A stretch of 64,000 nucleotides of DNA from contig NC_080422.1 of assembly GCF_029873635.1 (NCBI RefSeq), forward strand, positions 59,398,019 to 59,462,018, in the 5' to 3' direction. This DNA is from Malania oleifera. Its lineage: Eukaryota; Streptophyta; Magnoliopsida; Santalales; Ximeniaceae. Positions 35,520 to 47,276 of the stretch are shown piece after piece. Position numbers and translations under genes: made by a program. Below the pieces are notes generated by a model. That model made no database searches and was not told the DNA's origin. It was given only the letters and a program-made list of their open reading frames with translations. Position 1 is the stretch's first letter; each line of letters begins with the position of its first letter.

Positions 35520-37927
35520 CATAGTGGAATCAGCAATATTACTTGATACTCCTCCAACTAAAGGCTCCAACTCCTACGGTAAACACATTTCCCGAGGATG
35601 ACTTTCTGGTATCCTTATCTGACCAAAAATCTTAGTCTCTGTACCTAATGGGTACTAGAATATTTTTATGATAAACCAACATATAATCCCCAGTCCTTTT
35701 CAGGTACATGATTACATGTTTTACCGTAGTTCAGTGTTCCCGCCCTAGGCTAGACTGATATCTACTAACCATGCCTACGGCAAAATAGATGTCAAGTCTA
35801 GTGCAAAGCATAGCATACATAAGGCTTCCTACTACTGATGCATAAGGAAGTGCATTTATGTTCTCTACCTCAATCGACGTTTTAGGACACTGATCCTTGG
35901 ATAGAGAGATTCCATTTCTGAAAGGGAGTAACCCTTTCTTGGAATCCTGCATGCTAAAATGGGCAAGAATCATATTAACATAAGTAGCTTTTGATAAGCT
36001 CAACATCTTTTGCTTGTGATCTCACAAAAGCTTGATCCCAAGGATGTGACCGGCTTCTCCCAAGTCCTTCATGTCGAAACTGTCTGGATAACCATGCCTT
36101 AACTGAAGATGATACCCCCACATCGTTTCTAATGAATAATATATCATCCACATATAGCACAAAGAATACCACCACATTTCTGCTTTTTGTATACGCATGA
36201 CTCATCAGGGCATTGATCAAAACCATAAGACTTAATGGCGTGATCAAAACGGATGTTCCAAGACCTAGATGCCTACGTAAGTCCATACATGGACTTCTTA
36301 AGCTTGCACAACATGTGTTGTTGGCCTACTGCTGTAAAACCATCTGGTTGCACCATATAGATGCACTCATCAAGACTTCCATTAAGGAAAATTGTCTTGA
36401 CATCCATTTTTCAAATTTTATAATTGAAATAAACTACAATGGATAAGAGAATCTGGATAGACTTTAACATGGCTACAGGCAAGAAAGTTTCCTCATAGTC
36501 GATTCCCTCTTTCTAAGTAAAACCTTTTGCAACAAGCCTAACCTTGAAGGTTTCCACCCTCCCATATGTTTTTTTCTTCTTCTTATAAGTCCACTTGCAT
36601 CCGATGGGTTTTATCCCTTGGGGTGGCACTACAAGATCCCACATTTTCTTAAAGTACATAGACTCCATCTCTGATTTTATAGCCTTCTACCAAAGTTCTG
36701 CATCTTTTCTTGAAGTGCTTCACAGTAGTTGCCGGGTTCAGTATCCAGTTCATCAAGGATCCAGTCATAAGACTCTCCCAAGAACATATATCGATCGAGC
36801 TGGTGTACAACCCTCCCACTACGATAAGGCACGTTTTGCTGTGTAAATCATGATCCTTATGCACCATTATTCTACCCTGGTTGTACAATTGGCGTATTGA
36901 TGGTACCTGCACGAGATGGGCCAAACTCAACTCGAGTTACAACATTCCTCCCACTACGACGAGGCAATGGGATGTCAATAACTTTGTCTTGTGGTGGTTC
37001 TTCTTGCACTATTGATATAGTTGGTATATCTCTCTCAACTCTTTTAGAACAATCCTACTCTTGGGTTTATGGTTTATTACATAATCTTCTTCTAAGAATC
37101 GAACATTGGTGCTAACAATGACCTTCTAATCCTTAGGACAATACAATAAAACACCTTTCGTTCCTCTAGGGTAGCCAATAAATAAACAAAAATCTGTTCT
37201 TGATTCCAATTTATCTGTTTTCCCTTTTAGCACGTGTGCTAGACTACCCCATATTCGAACATGCCGCAAACTAGTTTTGCGCCCAGTCCAAAATTCTGCG
37301 GGTGTAGTAGGTACTTACTTAGATGGGACCAAGTTTAGAATATAGGTTGTTTTTTCTAGTGCTTGCCCCCTAAAAAATTAGGAAAATATGAATAACTCAT
37401 CATAAATTTTACCATGTCCATAAGATTCATATTCCTTCTTTCTGCTACACCATTATGTTGTGGCATACCAGGTGTAGACAACTGGGATTCAATTCCCTCA
37501 TCTGATAAGTAATCCACAAGTTCCCGTAAAAGGTACTCGCCACCACAATCAGATCGAAATGTCTTGATACATTTACCCTGATGCTTCTCCGTTTTTGCCT
37601 TAATTACCTTGAATTTCTCAAAGCATTCAAACTTACAGCGCATTAAATAAATATACACATACCTTAAGTAATCATCAATGAAAGTAATGAAATACTTAAA
37701 GCCACCTCTAGCCTTGATATTCATGGGAACACACAAATCAAAGTGAACCAGTTCTAATGCCTCTTTTGCTTTATAGCCCTTGGAAGAAAAGGGCCGCTTA
37801 GCTATTTTACCTTCTAAGCAGGCTTCACAAACTAGTAGTGCCTCCACTTCTAATGAACCTAATGATCCATTCTAAACTAGCCTTGAAATACGTCTCAATT
37901 TAATATGACCTACGAATAAGTGCCAAG
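35520..37927 (-). pseudogene. Integrase, RT and RNase H start of copia element D6
   Basis: Minus strand. Integrase 37356-37847: CEACLEGKIAKRPF, ELVHFDLCVPMNIKARGG, FRSDCGGEYLLRELV, GMPQHNGVAERRN, showing D, D and E of the catalytic triad. RT N-terminal stretch is degraded (36300-36850). Palm: 35975-36286 keeps VLYVDDILFIRNDVG, so YVDD is intact. 35731-36006 has YVNMILAHFSMQDSKKG and PYASVVGSLMYAMLCTRLDIYFAVGMVSRYQSSLG. RNase H is cut at the STM codons by D5. Confidence 0.9.
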
Positions 37928-37932
37928 ATAAG

Positions 37933-39908
37933 TGTTGACCTTATAGGTCGCACCCGGTTTTGATAATGACAAATACTGATATTTGATGATTGTCAAGTGT
38001 GTGTACAGGATCAAATAAATAACCCAATGAAGGACACTTGAAGTAACAATAAGACTACGAAGACTTGTAATTGTAATTGTAATTCATATCGGCCTATAAT
38101 AATTTATATGGGTCTGCAATAGTAACCTAGGCTGTGGTTGTATGTTTATCACCTGCACATGATGCATATAGGATATAGCATAAGCTCAATTGGACCATAG
38201 CAAGACCCTATGCTTCAACACTCACACACATAGCATAAAATATATTAGTATGTTATAATTGTGCTCAAAATTGAACAAATCTAAGCAAGTTAAGAGGGCT
38301 CACGTGACCAAACCCTTGGAGTACAAAACTCCTCAGGTGCCCGAATTTAGACAAGTCAAAATGTTGACCAGCCCTCAGGTGACCGAACCTCAATTGCATG
38401 TATCTTCTCCGGACACCCAAACCCCTTAAAAGGGACTGTTCACCAACTTGGGCGACTGATGCTTTTAGTTCAAAAAGACCCCCGAGTAACCGAACACAGG
38501 GATTTGGGCCACTGAATGTTTGACAGGGCACCCTAAGTTACGTAGCTTTGCTATTGACTTTGATTCAAGCTGCCAAAGAGTGATACGGGAGATCGAATTC
38601 ATTGAAGACCTTTTTAATATATGTCTTTTCGGGCGACTGAACCTAGGTTCAACCACCCAAACCCTAGCCGGTTAAAATTAAATTAATCGTGGTAAAATTG
38701 GGTTAAATAGGGCTAATTGGATTTTAATCTTTTGGGGCTTTTTTAATAATACTCATTTTCTCCCGAACGGTTATAATTTTTCACCTGGCTATAAATATGC
38801 CTTCATTTGCATAATTAGGACTAAGATTAGCAAAGTGATTAATCCAAAAACTCTCTCTATTGAAAAATCTCCCTTTGCCCAAAATACTCTCAATCTTGCA
38901 TCCATTTGATAAAATCTGAGATTGTAAAAGTCTCTCTTGCATTTTTGTGATTGTTGTTCCTTGCTAATACTCCCACTTGTGTGTGTGCTTGATATTATTT
39001 CTTTGGGAGCTTAGCTTAGGTTTATCCCAGGGATTTCTCCATTATAAATCTTGTGTGGGATTAAACCAAGAAAGCTTAGGATATTTGCATTCCATTGCAA
39101 TTGTCCAATAGCTTTGCTTTTGGTGTGCAAAGAATTTTTCAAACAAGCAAGGAATTTTTCAAACTAGTATTGGGCTTATTTGATTGAGTAAAACCATTTT
39201 GGAACTAGTTTGATTATCTGTTTAGTATGCTTGGAATATTGATGTGCTACTGAAATATCCTATTTAGATTCCAAGACTTTGCCTGTGTTGAATACTCTTG
39301 AGGATCATACTGATTAAACTATGTTGAATACTCTTGAGCTTCATATTGATTATATTGTGTTAAGTATTGATTGAATAAATCTTGCATCACTGAGCTTACA
39401 CTATATCCATGTTTTTGATGTGTATGTGATTGTGCATATTTAAGTACAAATCTGCTTTACGTGAAAGCACTACTTCTGTACCATTTGATTATATAATCTG
39501 GGTGTTTCCAAAAGTGGCCTGAGAGGGTGGTAATCCAGCTCGGTAAGGATTGTATGTAATGGTTGAGGTCGCCCCCTTGAATTGACCTGATTTGTATAGG
39601 TCCCGCTTCACCCATTTAAGTGAGCAAATTATAGTGGTAATCCTTGTGCTTGTTAGCCAAGGCGGGGACATAGGCAATTGATCGAACCTCAATAACATTT
39701 TTGCATCTCACCCTTACTTTACTGATTTCTGGTGCATGGTTTGTTGATTAAATTGCCTTATTTACTTTCTGGTATACATTTACATTACTTGCACTAGATT
39801 GACCATAGGGTTGTGAATATACTGGTGTTAGGAGATTGACCTAGGACTTAAATCTTAAAAATACCAATTCACCCCCCCCCCCCTCTTGGGATCATGGTAA
39901 AGCTAACA
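37933..39908 (+). mobile_element. 5' LTR of S1
   Basis: 1976 bp. Begins TGTTGACCTTATAGGTCGC and ends CTCTTGGGATCATGGTAAAGCTAACA, with a 13-C run just before CTCTTGGG. Compared by eye with the 3' LTR, it differs at roughly one base in ten over the first ~280 bp, so the insertion is not recent. Confidence 0.95.
38290..38798 (+). promoter_or_regulatory. U3 promoter region of S1 5' LTR
   Basis: Repeated GGTGACCGAAC / GGGCGACTGAAC / GTGCCCGAA variants at about 38300-38660, then the TATA box GGCTATAAATATGCC at 38788-38800. The equivalent region of the 3' LTR (45655-46030, TATA 46152-46161) has more perfect copies, so the 5' copy has decayed. Confidence 0.6.
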
Positions 39909-39923
39909 ATTGGTATCAGAGTC
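39909..39923 (+). other. Primer binding site of S1
   Basis: ATTGGTATCAGAGTC directly after the 5' LTR, complementary to the 3' end of initiator tRNA-Met. Confidence 0.88.
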
Positions 39924-39963
39924 ACGTAGCATAGACTAGTTGTTTATTTGCGGAAAATCACAT

Positions 39964-41617
39964 ATGGCTCATAACTCTGTGACCCCTTTCCCTGAGGGAC
40001 CATCTTCCACACGACCTCCTATTTTCAGTGGTGTTAATTACACCTTCTAGAAACAGAGGATGTGCATCTACTTTCAAAATACTAATTGGAAGGTGAGGAG
40101 GATTGTCTCTAAGGAAATTATGTCCCTATGAAAACTAAGGGTACAGCTAGGGTTCCTAAGACTGAAGAAGAGTATAATGATGATGATATGAAAGTTGTTA
40201 GTTTAAATGCTACTACCATGAATATTTTATATTGTAGTCTTGATGTAAATGAATTTAACAGAATTATTGCATGCTGTATTGCTAAAGAAATATACGATAA
40301 GTTAGAAGTTACATATGAGGGCACTAGGGACGTGAAAGACAGTAGGATAGACATGTTGACCAGTGAGTATGAGGCCTTTAGGATGAATGTAGGTGAGTCC
40401 ATTTAGAGCATGTACACTAGATTCATATACATCATTAACTCACTGTATGCATTAGGAAAGACCTATCCCATATATGAGATGATTAGGAAGATCCTTAGAG
40501 GCTTTGGGAAGCTAAGGCTACGGCCATTACTGAGGGTAGAGACCTTAAGGTCATGACTCTAGATGAACTGATAGGTTCCCTGATTACTTATGAATTAGCC
40601 ATAAATGAGAGACTTAATTAGCATAATAGGGCTAAGAAAGTAACTGTATTGAAAGGTTCTACTAACACATCTAGTGAGTGCAGTGAATCTGACACAGATA
40701 ATGAAATCGCTATGCTAACTAGAACATTTAGCAGATTCTTCAGGAAGAACAGGAAGCCATATAAAAAATATAGAGAGTCTACTATTCAAAAGGGAGAGTC
40801 CAGAAGAAGAAAAGAAAAATTGAACGCTCCTACGTGCTATAACTACAATAGGGTGGGGCACATCAAACCTAACTGCCCACTACTGAAAAAGGAGGCTAAG
40901 AAAAAGAAGAAAGCAATGAAGGCTAGGACTTCATGGGACAAACTCAGTAGCAGCGACTCAGAATCAGATCACAGTGACTCAGAGGTCGCTAATCTGTGCT
41001 TGATGGCACAGGAGGATGATGCATTGTCTTCTAGCTCATTATCTTCATATTGTTCATTTGATGATTGTGATTCTGATTGCATGCCTACATTTAGAGAGTT
41101 ACAGTTTGAATATATTAGTGTTTCTAAATTGTTAGGCAAAATAACCAAAGAAAATAATGATTTGAAAAAGAAATGTGAAAATTGGTCAAAATTGTTTAAC
41201 ATGGGAAAAACCTCTCATGCCTCTATTTTAAAACAAAAAGATGCTACTATTATTGAGCTTGAGAGGAAACTGGAGGATAGCTCCAAAATCATTTTTAAAT
41301 TCACTGAGGGCAAAAAAAATTTTGAAAAATTACTTAGTGCCCAAAGAAACTCCTTAAGTAAAGAGGGTCTTGGTTTTAATGGTGTTGAAAATATTAGACG
41401 ACCTAATCTTTACTTAGGACACTTTACATGTGAGTCAAAATCTCATATTCCTCCTAAAGAGCCTAAGTGTAGATTAAGATGTTTTCAATGTAAACAGATT
41501 GGTCACATTCAATTTGATTATTCATTTAAGAATAAGCATGCTAGAATTAGGAAGATATGGGTAATTAAGGGAGATCCTGCTACTAAACTCTGTGGACCCA
41601 ACAAAGTTATTTTGTAG
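39964..41617 (+). pseudogene. Gag of S1, broken
   Basis: ATG at 39964 gives MAHNSVTPFPEGPSSTRPPIF and GVNYTF, then a TAG where the related element B has Trp. It continues at 40128-40406 (MTxL-like NILYCSLDVNEFNRIIACCIAKEIYDKLEVTYEG), a stop at 40404, a frameshift near 40500, and the long open piece 40649-41617. That piece holds a lysine-rich tract, a knuckle CYNYNRVGHIKPNC (second Cys to Tyr), a coiled-coil-like region, and a second knuckle CFQCKQIGHIQFDY (last Cys to Tyr). The two-knuckle layout is as in element B. Confidence 0.9.
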
Positions 41618-41639
41618 GTATGCCTAAGATCATCCTCCT

Positions 41640-42665
41640 CCAAGGACCAGTGGTACTTGGATAGTGGGTGCTCCTGGCACATGACCAGCGACAAGGGAAA
41701 ATTCACTTCAATTATTCCCTATAATGGAGGCTATGTGACATTTGGGGACAATGCCAAAGGACGCATCATCAGGGTAGGTAAGGTTAATAAGGATTCCTCT
41801 GTTACTATTGACAATGTCTTGTTGGTTGATGGGTTGAAGCATAATCTACTTAGCATAAGTCAGTTGTATGACATAGGATATAAAGTATCTTTTGAGAATG
41901 ATAAATGCATAGTAGAAGATAAATCAAATCACAAAGTGCTTTTTACTGCCAACTGCCATGAAAATGTAAATACTACTTCTCTTGATAACTTAGCTTCACA
42001 AAAAGTCATTTGTTTTTCTGCTATAAATGAAGCTAGTTGGTTATGGCATAGGTGCTTAGGACACGCAAGCATGGATTTATTGTCAAAACTCGTTAGAAAG
42101 GAATTAGTAAAAGGCTTGCCTAAAATGTCCTTTGTAAAAGATAAAATTTGTGATGCATGTCAAATGGGTAAGCAAATAAAATCTAGTTTCAAGAAAAAAA
42201 AATCCATATCTACTACTAGACCACTTGAGATGCTTCATTTAGATCTGTTTGGTCCTAATTCTATGCAAAGTTTTGGCGGTAAATCTTATGCTTTTGTAAT
42301 TGTGGATGACTTTTCTAGATTCACATGGGTATTATTTCTTGCACACAAAAATGAATCATGCGAACAGTTTACCAAACTTTGTAGGAGAATTCAAAATGAA
42401 AAAGGATATAAGATAACCCATACAAGTAGTGATAGAGGCACAAAATTTTAAAATGAGAACATAGAAAAATACTGTGACTTGGAGGGCATATCACACAACT
42501 TCTCTACACCTAGGACACCTCAACAAAACGGTGTGGTAGAAAGAAAGAATAGGTCACTGCAAGATATGGGTAGAACTATGTTGAATGAACATAAATTACC
42601 TAAATATTTTTGGGCTGAGGCCCTAAATACTGCATGCTATGTCATGAATAGGATGTTGATTCGAT
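41640..42665 (+). pseudogene. Protease and integrase of S1
   Basis: Protease: WYLDSGCSWHMTSDKGKF with the catalytic DSG at about 41660. Pre-integrase zinc finger: WHRCLGHASMDLL...CDACQMGKQ (HHCC). Core: EMLHLDLFGP (first Asp), FVIVDDFSRFTWV, SSDRGTKF (second Asp, followed by a TAA at 42449), then TPRTPQQNGVVERKNR (Glu) at about 42510-42550. A stop TAG at 42666 ends this piece; the integrase C-terminal continues at 42692-42961 with FHLFGCKCFVL and DEGIFLSYA. It cuts and joins element cDNA into chromosomes in intact relatives. Confidence 0.92.
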
Positions 42666-42691
42666 AGCCAATAAACAAAACCCCCTATGAA

Positions 42692-43171
42692 TTGTGGAAT
42701 AACTATAAACCTAATATTTCCTATTTTCATTTGTTTGGTTGTAAATGTTTTGTGCTTAGGGATAATGAACACTCAAGAAAATTTGATTCTAAATCTGATG
42801 AAGGCATTTTCCTAAGTTATGCACTCAATAGTAAAGCATATAGAGTTTTCAATAAACGAGCATTAACCGTAATTGAATCTATTCATGTTGTGTTTAATGA
42901 ATCTAATTCATTTTCTAATAAAGATAATGAAGATGATATTGATATTAGAAAATGCTTATAAAAAATGTCTATTAAAAACAATGCAAGTGAAAATCAAGAA
43001 GCAAATGAAAAATCATCTGAAGATGATGAAAATGAAAATCAGAAGTTGCATGGGGATTGGAAATTCGTTAAAAATCATCCTATAGATCAAATCATAGGTG
43101 AACCGTCCCGTGGTGTAGCCATAAGATCCTCCTTGAGAAATCTAATGAATCATTCTACTTTCTTATCCTAA
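42692..43171 (+). pseudogene. Integrase C-terminal domain and acidic linker of S1
   Basis: PNISYFHLFGCKCFVLRDNEHSRKFDSKSDEGIFLSYALNSKAYRVFNKR is the usual integrase tail of copia. It is followed by an acidic Asn/Glu/Asp-rich linker and HPIDQIIGEPSRGVAIRSSLRN, the stretch that leads into RT. Stops lie at 42959 and 43171. Confidence 0.87.
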
Positions 43172-44706
43172 GAAGAACCTAAAAATATTAAAGAAGCAAT
43201 AGAAGATGAGTCTTGGGTAATGTCCATGCAAGAAGAACTTAATCAATTTGAAAGAAGCAAGGTGTAGACTCTAGTTCCTAGGCCTAATGATCAATCAATT
43301 ATTGGAACTAAATGGGTATATAGAAATAAGAAAAATGAGAATGGGGTAGTAACTAGAAATAAGGGTAGACTAGTTGCCCAAGGGTATAACAAGTAGGAAG
43401 GGATTGACTTTGACGAAACATATGCTCCTGTTGCTAGGTTAGAAGCCATTCATATGCTACTTGCCTTCGCCGCTTTTAAAAATTTTAAATTGTTTCAAAT
43501 GGATGTTAAAAGTGCTTTTCTAAATGGCTACATTAATGAAGAGGTATACGTAAAACAACCACCTAGTTTTGAAAATCATAAATATCCCGATCATATGTAC
43601 CGGTTATCTAAAGCCTTATATGGATTGAAACAAGCTCCTAGAGCTTGGTATGAGAGGCTTAGTGGTTTTCTACTAGAAAATGGGTTTACCTATGGCAAGA
43701 TTAATACTACACTCTTCATCAAATCTAAAATGATGATATGCTCCTTGTTCAAATTTATGTGGACGATATCATTTTTGGAGCAACTAATGATTTTTGTAAT
43801 GAGTTTTCCAAATGCTTGCAAAGTGAATATGAAATGAGCATGATGGGTGAACTTAGTTTCTTCTTAGGGCTGCAAATCCAACAAGCAAATCATGGAATTT
43901 TCATATGCCAATCTAAATATATTAGGGACTTGGTAAAGAAATTTAATATGGAAGATTGCAAAATTCTTCGTACACCTATGAACTTTTCCATTAAGCTTGA
44001 CAAAGATGAGCAAGGAATCCCTGTTGACGTAAAATTGTATCGTGACATAATTGGGAGTCTCCTATATCTCACTGCTAGTAGGCCTGACATTATGTTTAGT
44101 GTATATATGTGTGCTAGGTTTCAGGCTGCCCCTAAGGAATCTCACTTAAAAGTTGTCAAATGAATCTTTAGATATTTAGTTGGGACTATAGAGTTAGGCT
44201 TGTGCTACCCTAAGCATACTACTTTTAAGATTGTTAGTTATACTGATGCTAACTTTGCCAGTAGTAAGGTTGATAGAAAAAGCACTAGTGGCACTTGTCA
44301 TTATTTAGGACAATCTCTTGTTTCTTGGTTCTCCAAGAAACAAAACTCAGTTGCCTTATCCACAGCCGAAGTAGAATATATTGCGGCTGGAAGTTGTTGT
44401 GCCCAAACTCTTTATATGAAACAACAACTTATGGATTTTGGATTGCACTATGAAACAATATTGATTAAATGTAATAATACTAGTGCAACCAACATCTCTA
44501 AAATTCCTATCTCACATTCACGAACTAAACATATTGAGATTAGACATCATTTCCTTCGTGATCATGTGCAAAAAGGAGATATGGCTCTTGAGTTTGTATG
44601 CACTAATGAACAGTGGGTGAACATATTCACTAAACCACTTCCTGAGGATAGATTCATCCAAGTTAGACGTAAGTTAGGTCTAATGCACGGTAGAGAGGCT
44701 ACTTAG
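43172..44706 (+). pseudogene. Reverse transcriptase and RNase H of S1
   Basis: RT: GTKWVYRNKKNENGVVTRNKGRLVAQGYNK, a stop, EGIDFDETYAPVARLEAI, QMDVKSAFLNGYINEEVYVKQPP, YGLKQAPRAWYERL. A frameshift near 43735 is followed by LLVQIYVDDIIFGATN, with the YVDD catalytic box intact. 43738-44163 ends at a TGA at 44161, then RNase H 44200-44706: YTDANFASSKVDRKST, VALSTAEVEYIAAGSCCAQ, CNNTSATNISKIPISHSRTKHIEIRHHFLRD, NIFTKPLPEDRF (D, E and C/N-N-T in place of CDN). The lone catalytic changes and stops show it is no longer active. Confidence 0.93.
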
Positions 44707-45294
44707 ATGTTTCATAGTTTGCATAAATTCAGGGGGAGCTCTCAAATGAAATTTAACAAGTCTTATCAACCAATATCATTGTTAGTTTGTTTACTTGCCT
44801 TAGACTTTGTGAATGCTAATTATTGCTTGTGTGCACATATCTTATATCTATAGCATGATCATATTGAATGTAATGCATATTGCTTATTACTTATGATGCA
44901 CAACTCCTTTATCCACTCAATGATGATATTGAAACTTTTACTTGATTTTTGAACCATACTAAACTATTTGAGTAGTTGTGGATAAACTGTTAGGATATAT
45001 AAACTCAAATAGGTTACATTCTATACATGATTTATTTTGGAAAGTCTGATTTACAAACGACACTCTGCCGAAATTTTTCAAAATCTTTCCCAAATGTCTA
45101 ATGTGTAAACGTAACATTTACCCATTGCCTAGAGTGTTAACTCCTATGGCCCTTTTTGCTGTTGCCAAAAGGGGGGAGAAGTAGGGGCAAAATTTGGGGT
45201 GCATTAAAAACATGACGCATATTGTTAGGGGGAGCCTCTTAAGGCTATACCCATTTTTTGCATGGTTTATTTGTCATCATCAAAAAGGGGAGAA
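44707..45294 (+). other. S1 3' non-coding region with multiple polypurine tracts
   Basis: Four purine tracts: AGGGGGAG at 44731-44738, AAAAGGGGGGAGAA at 45167-45180, AGGGGGAG at 45227-45234, and CAAAAAGGGGAGAA at 45281-45294 abutting the 3' LTR. The last is the plus-strand primer site; extra upstream tracts are a known trait of Sireviruses. No open reading frame of note. Confidence 0.8.
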
Positions 45295-47271
45295 TGTTGA
45301 CCTTTTAGGTCGCACCCAGTTTGGATAATGACAAATACTAATATTTCATTATTGTCAAGTGCTTGTGCAAGCTCAAGTAAATATCCCAAGGAAGGACACT
45401 TGAAGAAACAAGAAGACCGAGAAGACTAGTAATTTGTATTGTAATTCATATCGGTCTGTAATAATTTATATGGGTCTGTAATAGTAACCTAGGTTGTGGT
45501 TGTATGTCTATCACCTGCACATCATGCATACAGGATATAGCATAAGCTCAATTAGACCATAGCAAGACCCTAGACTCCAACACTCACACATATAGCATAA
45601 AATATATGAGTGTGTCATAATTATGCTCAAAATTGAACAAATCTAAGCAAGTTAAGTGGGCTCGGGTGACCAAACCCTTGGAGTACAAAACTCCTCGGGT
45701 GCCCAAACTTAGACAAGTCAAAATGTTGATCAGCCCTCGGGTGACCGAACCTCAATTGCACATATCTTCTCCGAGCACCCGAACCCCTTCAAAGGGACTG
45801 TTCACCAACTCAGGCGACCGATGCTTTTAGTTCAAAAAGACCCCCGGGTGACCAAACACAAGGATTAGGGCCACCGAATATTTGACCGGGCACCCGAAGT
45901 TACATAGCTTTGCTGCTGACTTTGATTCGGGCTGCCGAAGAGTGATACGAGCGACCGAACTACATTGAAGAACTTTTTAATATGTGTCTTGTTGGGTGAC
46001 CGAAACTAGGTTCAGCCATCTGAATCCCAGCCGGTTAAAATTAAATTAACCGTGGTAAAACTGGGTTAAATAGGGCTAATTGGATTTTAATCTTTTGGGA
46101 CTTTTTTAATAATACCCATTTTGTCTTGAACGGTAATAATTTTTCACCTGACTATAAATATGTCTTCATTTGCATAATTAGAACTAAGATTAGCAAACTG
46201 ATTAAGCCAAAAACTCTCTCTACTGAAAAATCTCCCTTTGCCCAAAATACTCTCAATCTTGCATCCATTTGATAAAATCTGAGATTGTAAGAGTCTCTCT
46301 TGTGTTTATGTGATTTTTGTTCCTTGATAATACTCCCACTTGTGTGTGTACTCGAGATTTTTTCTTCAAGAGCTTAGCTTAGCTTTATCCCATGGATTTT
46401 TCCATTATAAATCTTGTGTGAGATTAAACCAAGAAAGCTTAGGATATTTGCATTCCATTGCAAGTGTCCAATAGCTTTGCTTTTGGTGTGCAAAGAATTT
46501 TTCAAACAGGCAAGGAATTTTTCAAACTAGTATTGGGCTTATTTGATTGAGGAAAACCATTTTGGAACTAGTTTGATTATCTGTTTAGTATGCTTGGAAT
46601 ATTGATGTGCTACTAAAATATCCTATTTAGATTCCAAGACTTTGCTTGTGTTGAATACTCTTGAGCATCATACTGATTATATTGTGTTGAATACTCTTGA
46701 GTTTCATATTGATTATATTGTGTTGAGTATTTATTGAACAAATCTTGCATCACTGAGCTTACACTATATCCACGCTTTTGATGTGTATGTGATTATGCAT
46801 ATTTGAGTACAAATTTGCTTTACGTGAAAACACTACGTCTGTACCTTTTTATTGTATAATCTGAGTATTTCCAAGTGTGGCCTGAGGGGGTGGTAATCTA
46901 ACCCGGTAAGGATTGTATATAATGGTTAAGGTCAGCCCCTTGAATTGACCTGATTTGTATAGGTACCGCTCCACCTGTTTAAGTGAGCAAGTTATAGTGG
47001 TAATCCTTGTGCTTGTTAGCCAGGGCGGGGACGTAGGCAATTGGCTGAACCTCGATAACATTTTTGCGTGTCACCCTTACTTTACTGCTTTCTGGTACAT
47101 GGTTGGTTGATTAAATTGCCTTATTTACTTTCTGGTATACATTTACATTACTTGCACTAGATTGACCATAGGGTTGTGAATATACTGGTGTTAGGAGATT
47201 GACTTAGGACTTAAATCTTAAAAATACCAATTCACCCCCCCCCCCCTCTTGGGATCACGGTCAAGCTAACA
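45295..47271 (+). mobile_element. 3' LTR of S1
   Basis: 1977 bp, TGTTGACCTTTTAGGTCGC to ACGGTCAAGCTAACA, one base different in length from the 5' LTR. Palindrome-like GGGTGACCGAACC words at 45655-46030 and TATA box ACTATAAATATG at 46151-46162. A 14-C run near 47235 precedes CTCTTGGGA. Confidence 0.95.
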
Positions 47272-47276
47272 ATAAG

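Larger units (their letters stand above)
37933..47271 (+). mobile_element. Complete Sirevirus-like Ty1/copia element S1 (9.3 kb, both LTRs), TSD ATAAG
   Basis: 5' LTR 37933-39908, PBS, gag, protease, integrase, RT, RNase H, polypurine tracts and 3' LTR 45295-47271 in order. ATAAG duplicates at 37928-37932 and 47272-47276, splitting D6's pre-integrase coding region. PR-IN-RT-RH order defines copia. Long LTRs, two zinc knuckles and several polypurine tracts before the 3' LTR fit the Sirevirus (SIRE/Maximus) genus; that assignment is from known family traits. No env-like frame fits in the 588 bp after pol. Confidence 0.95.

Noticed and set aside
44707..45294. Possible env-like gene after S1 pol, as in some SIRE elements
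   Set aside because: Only 588 bp, with no open frame of useful length; contents are polypurine tracts.
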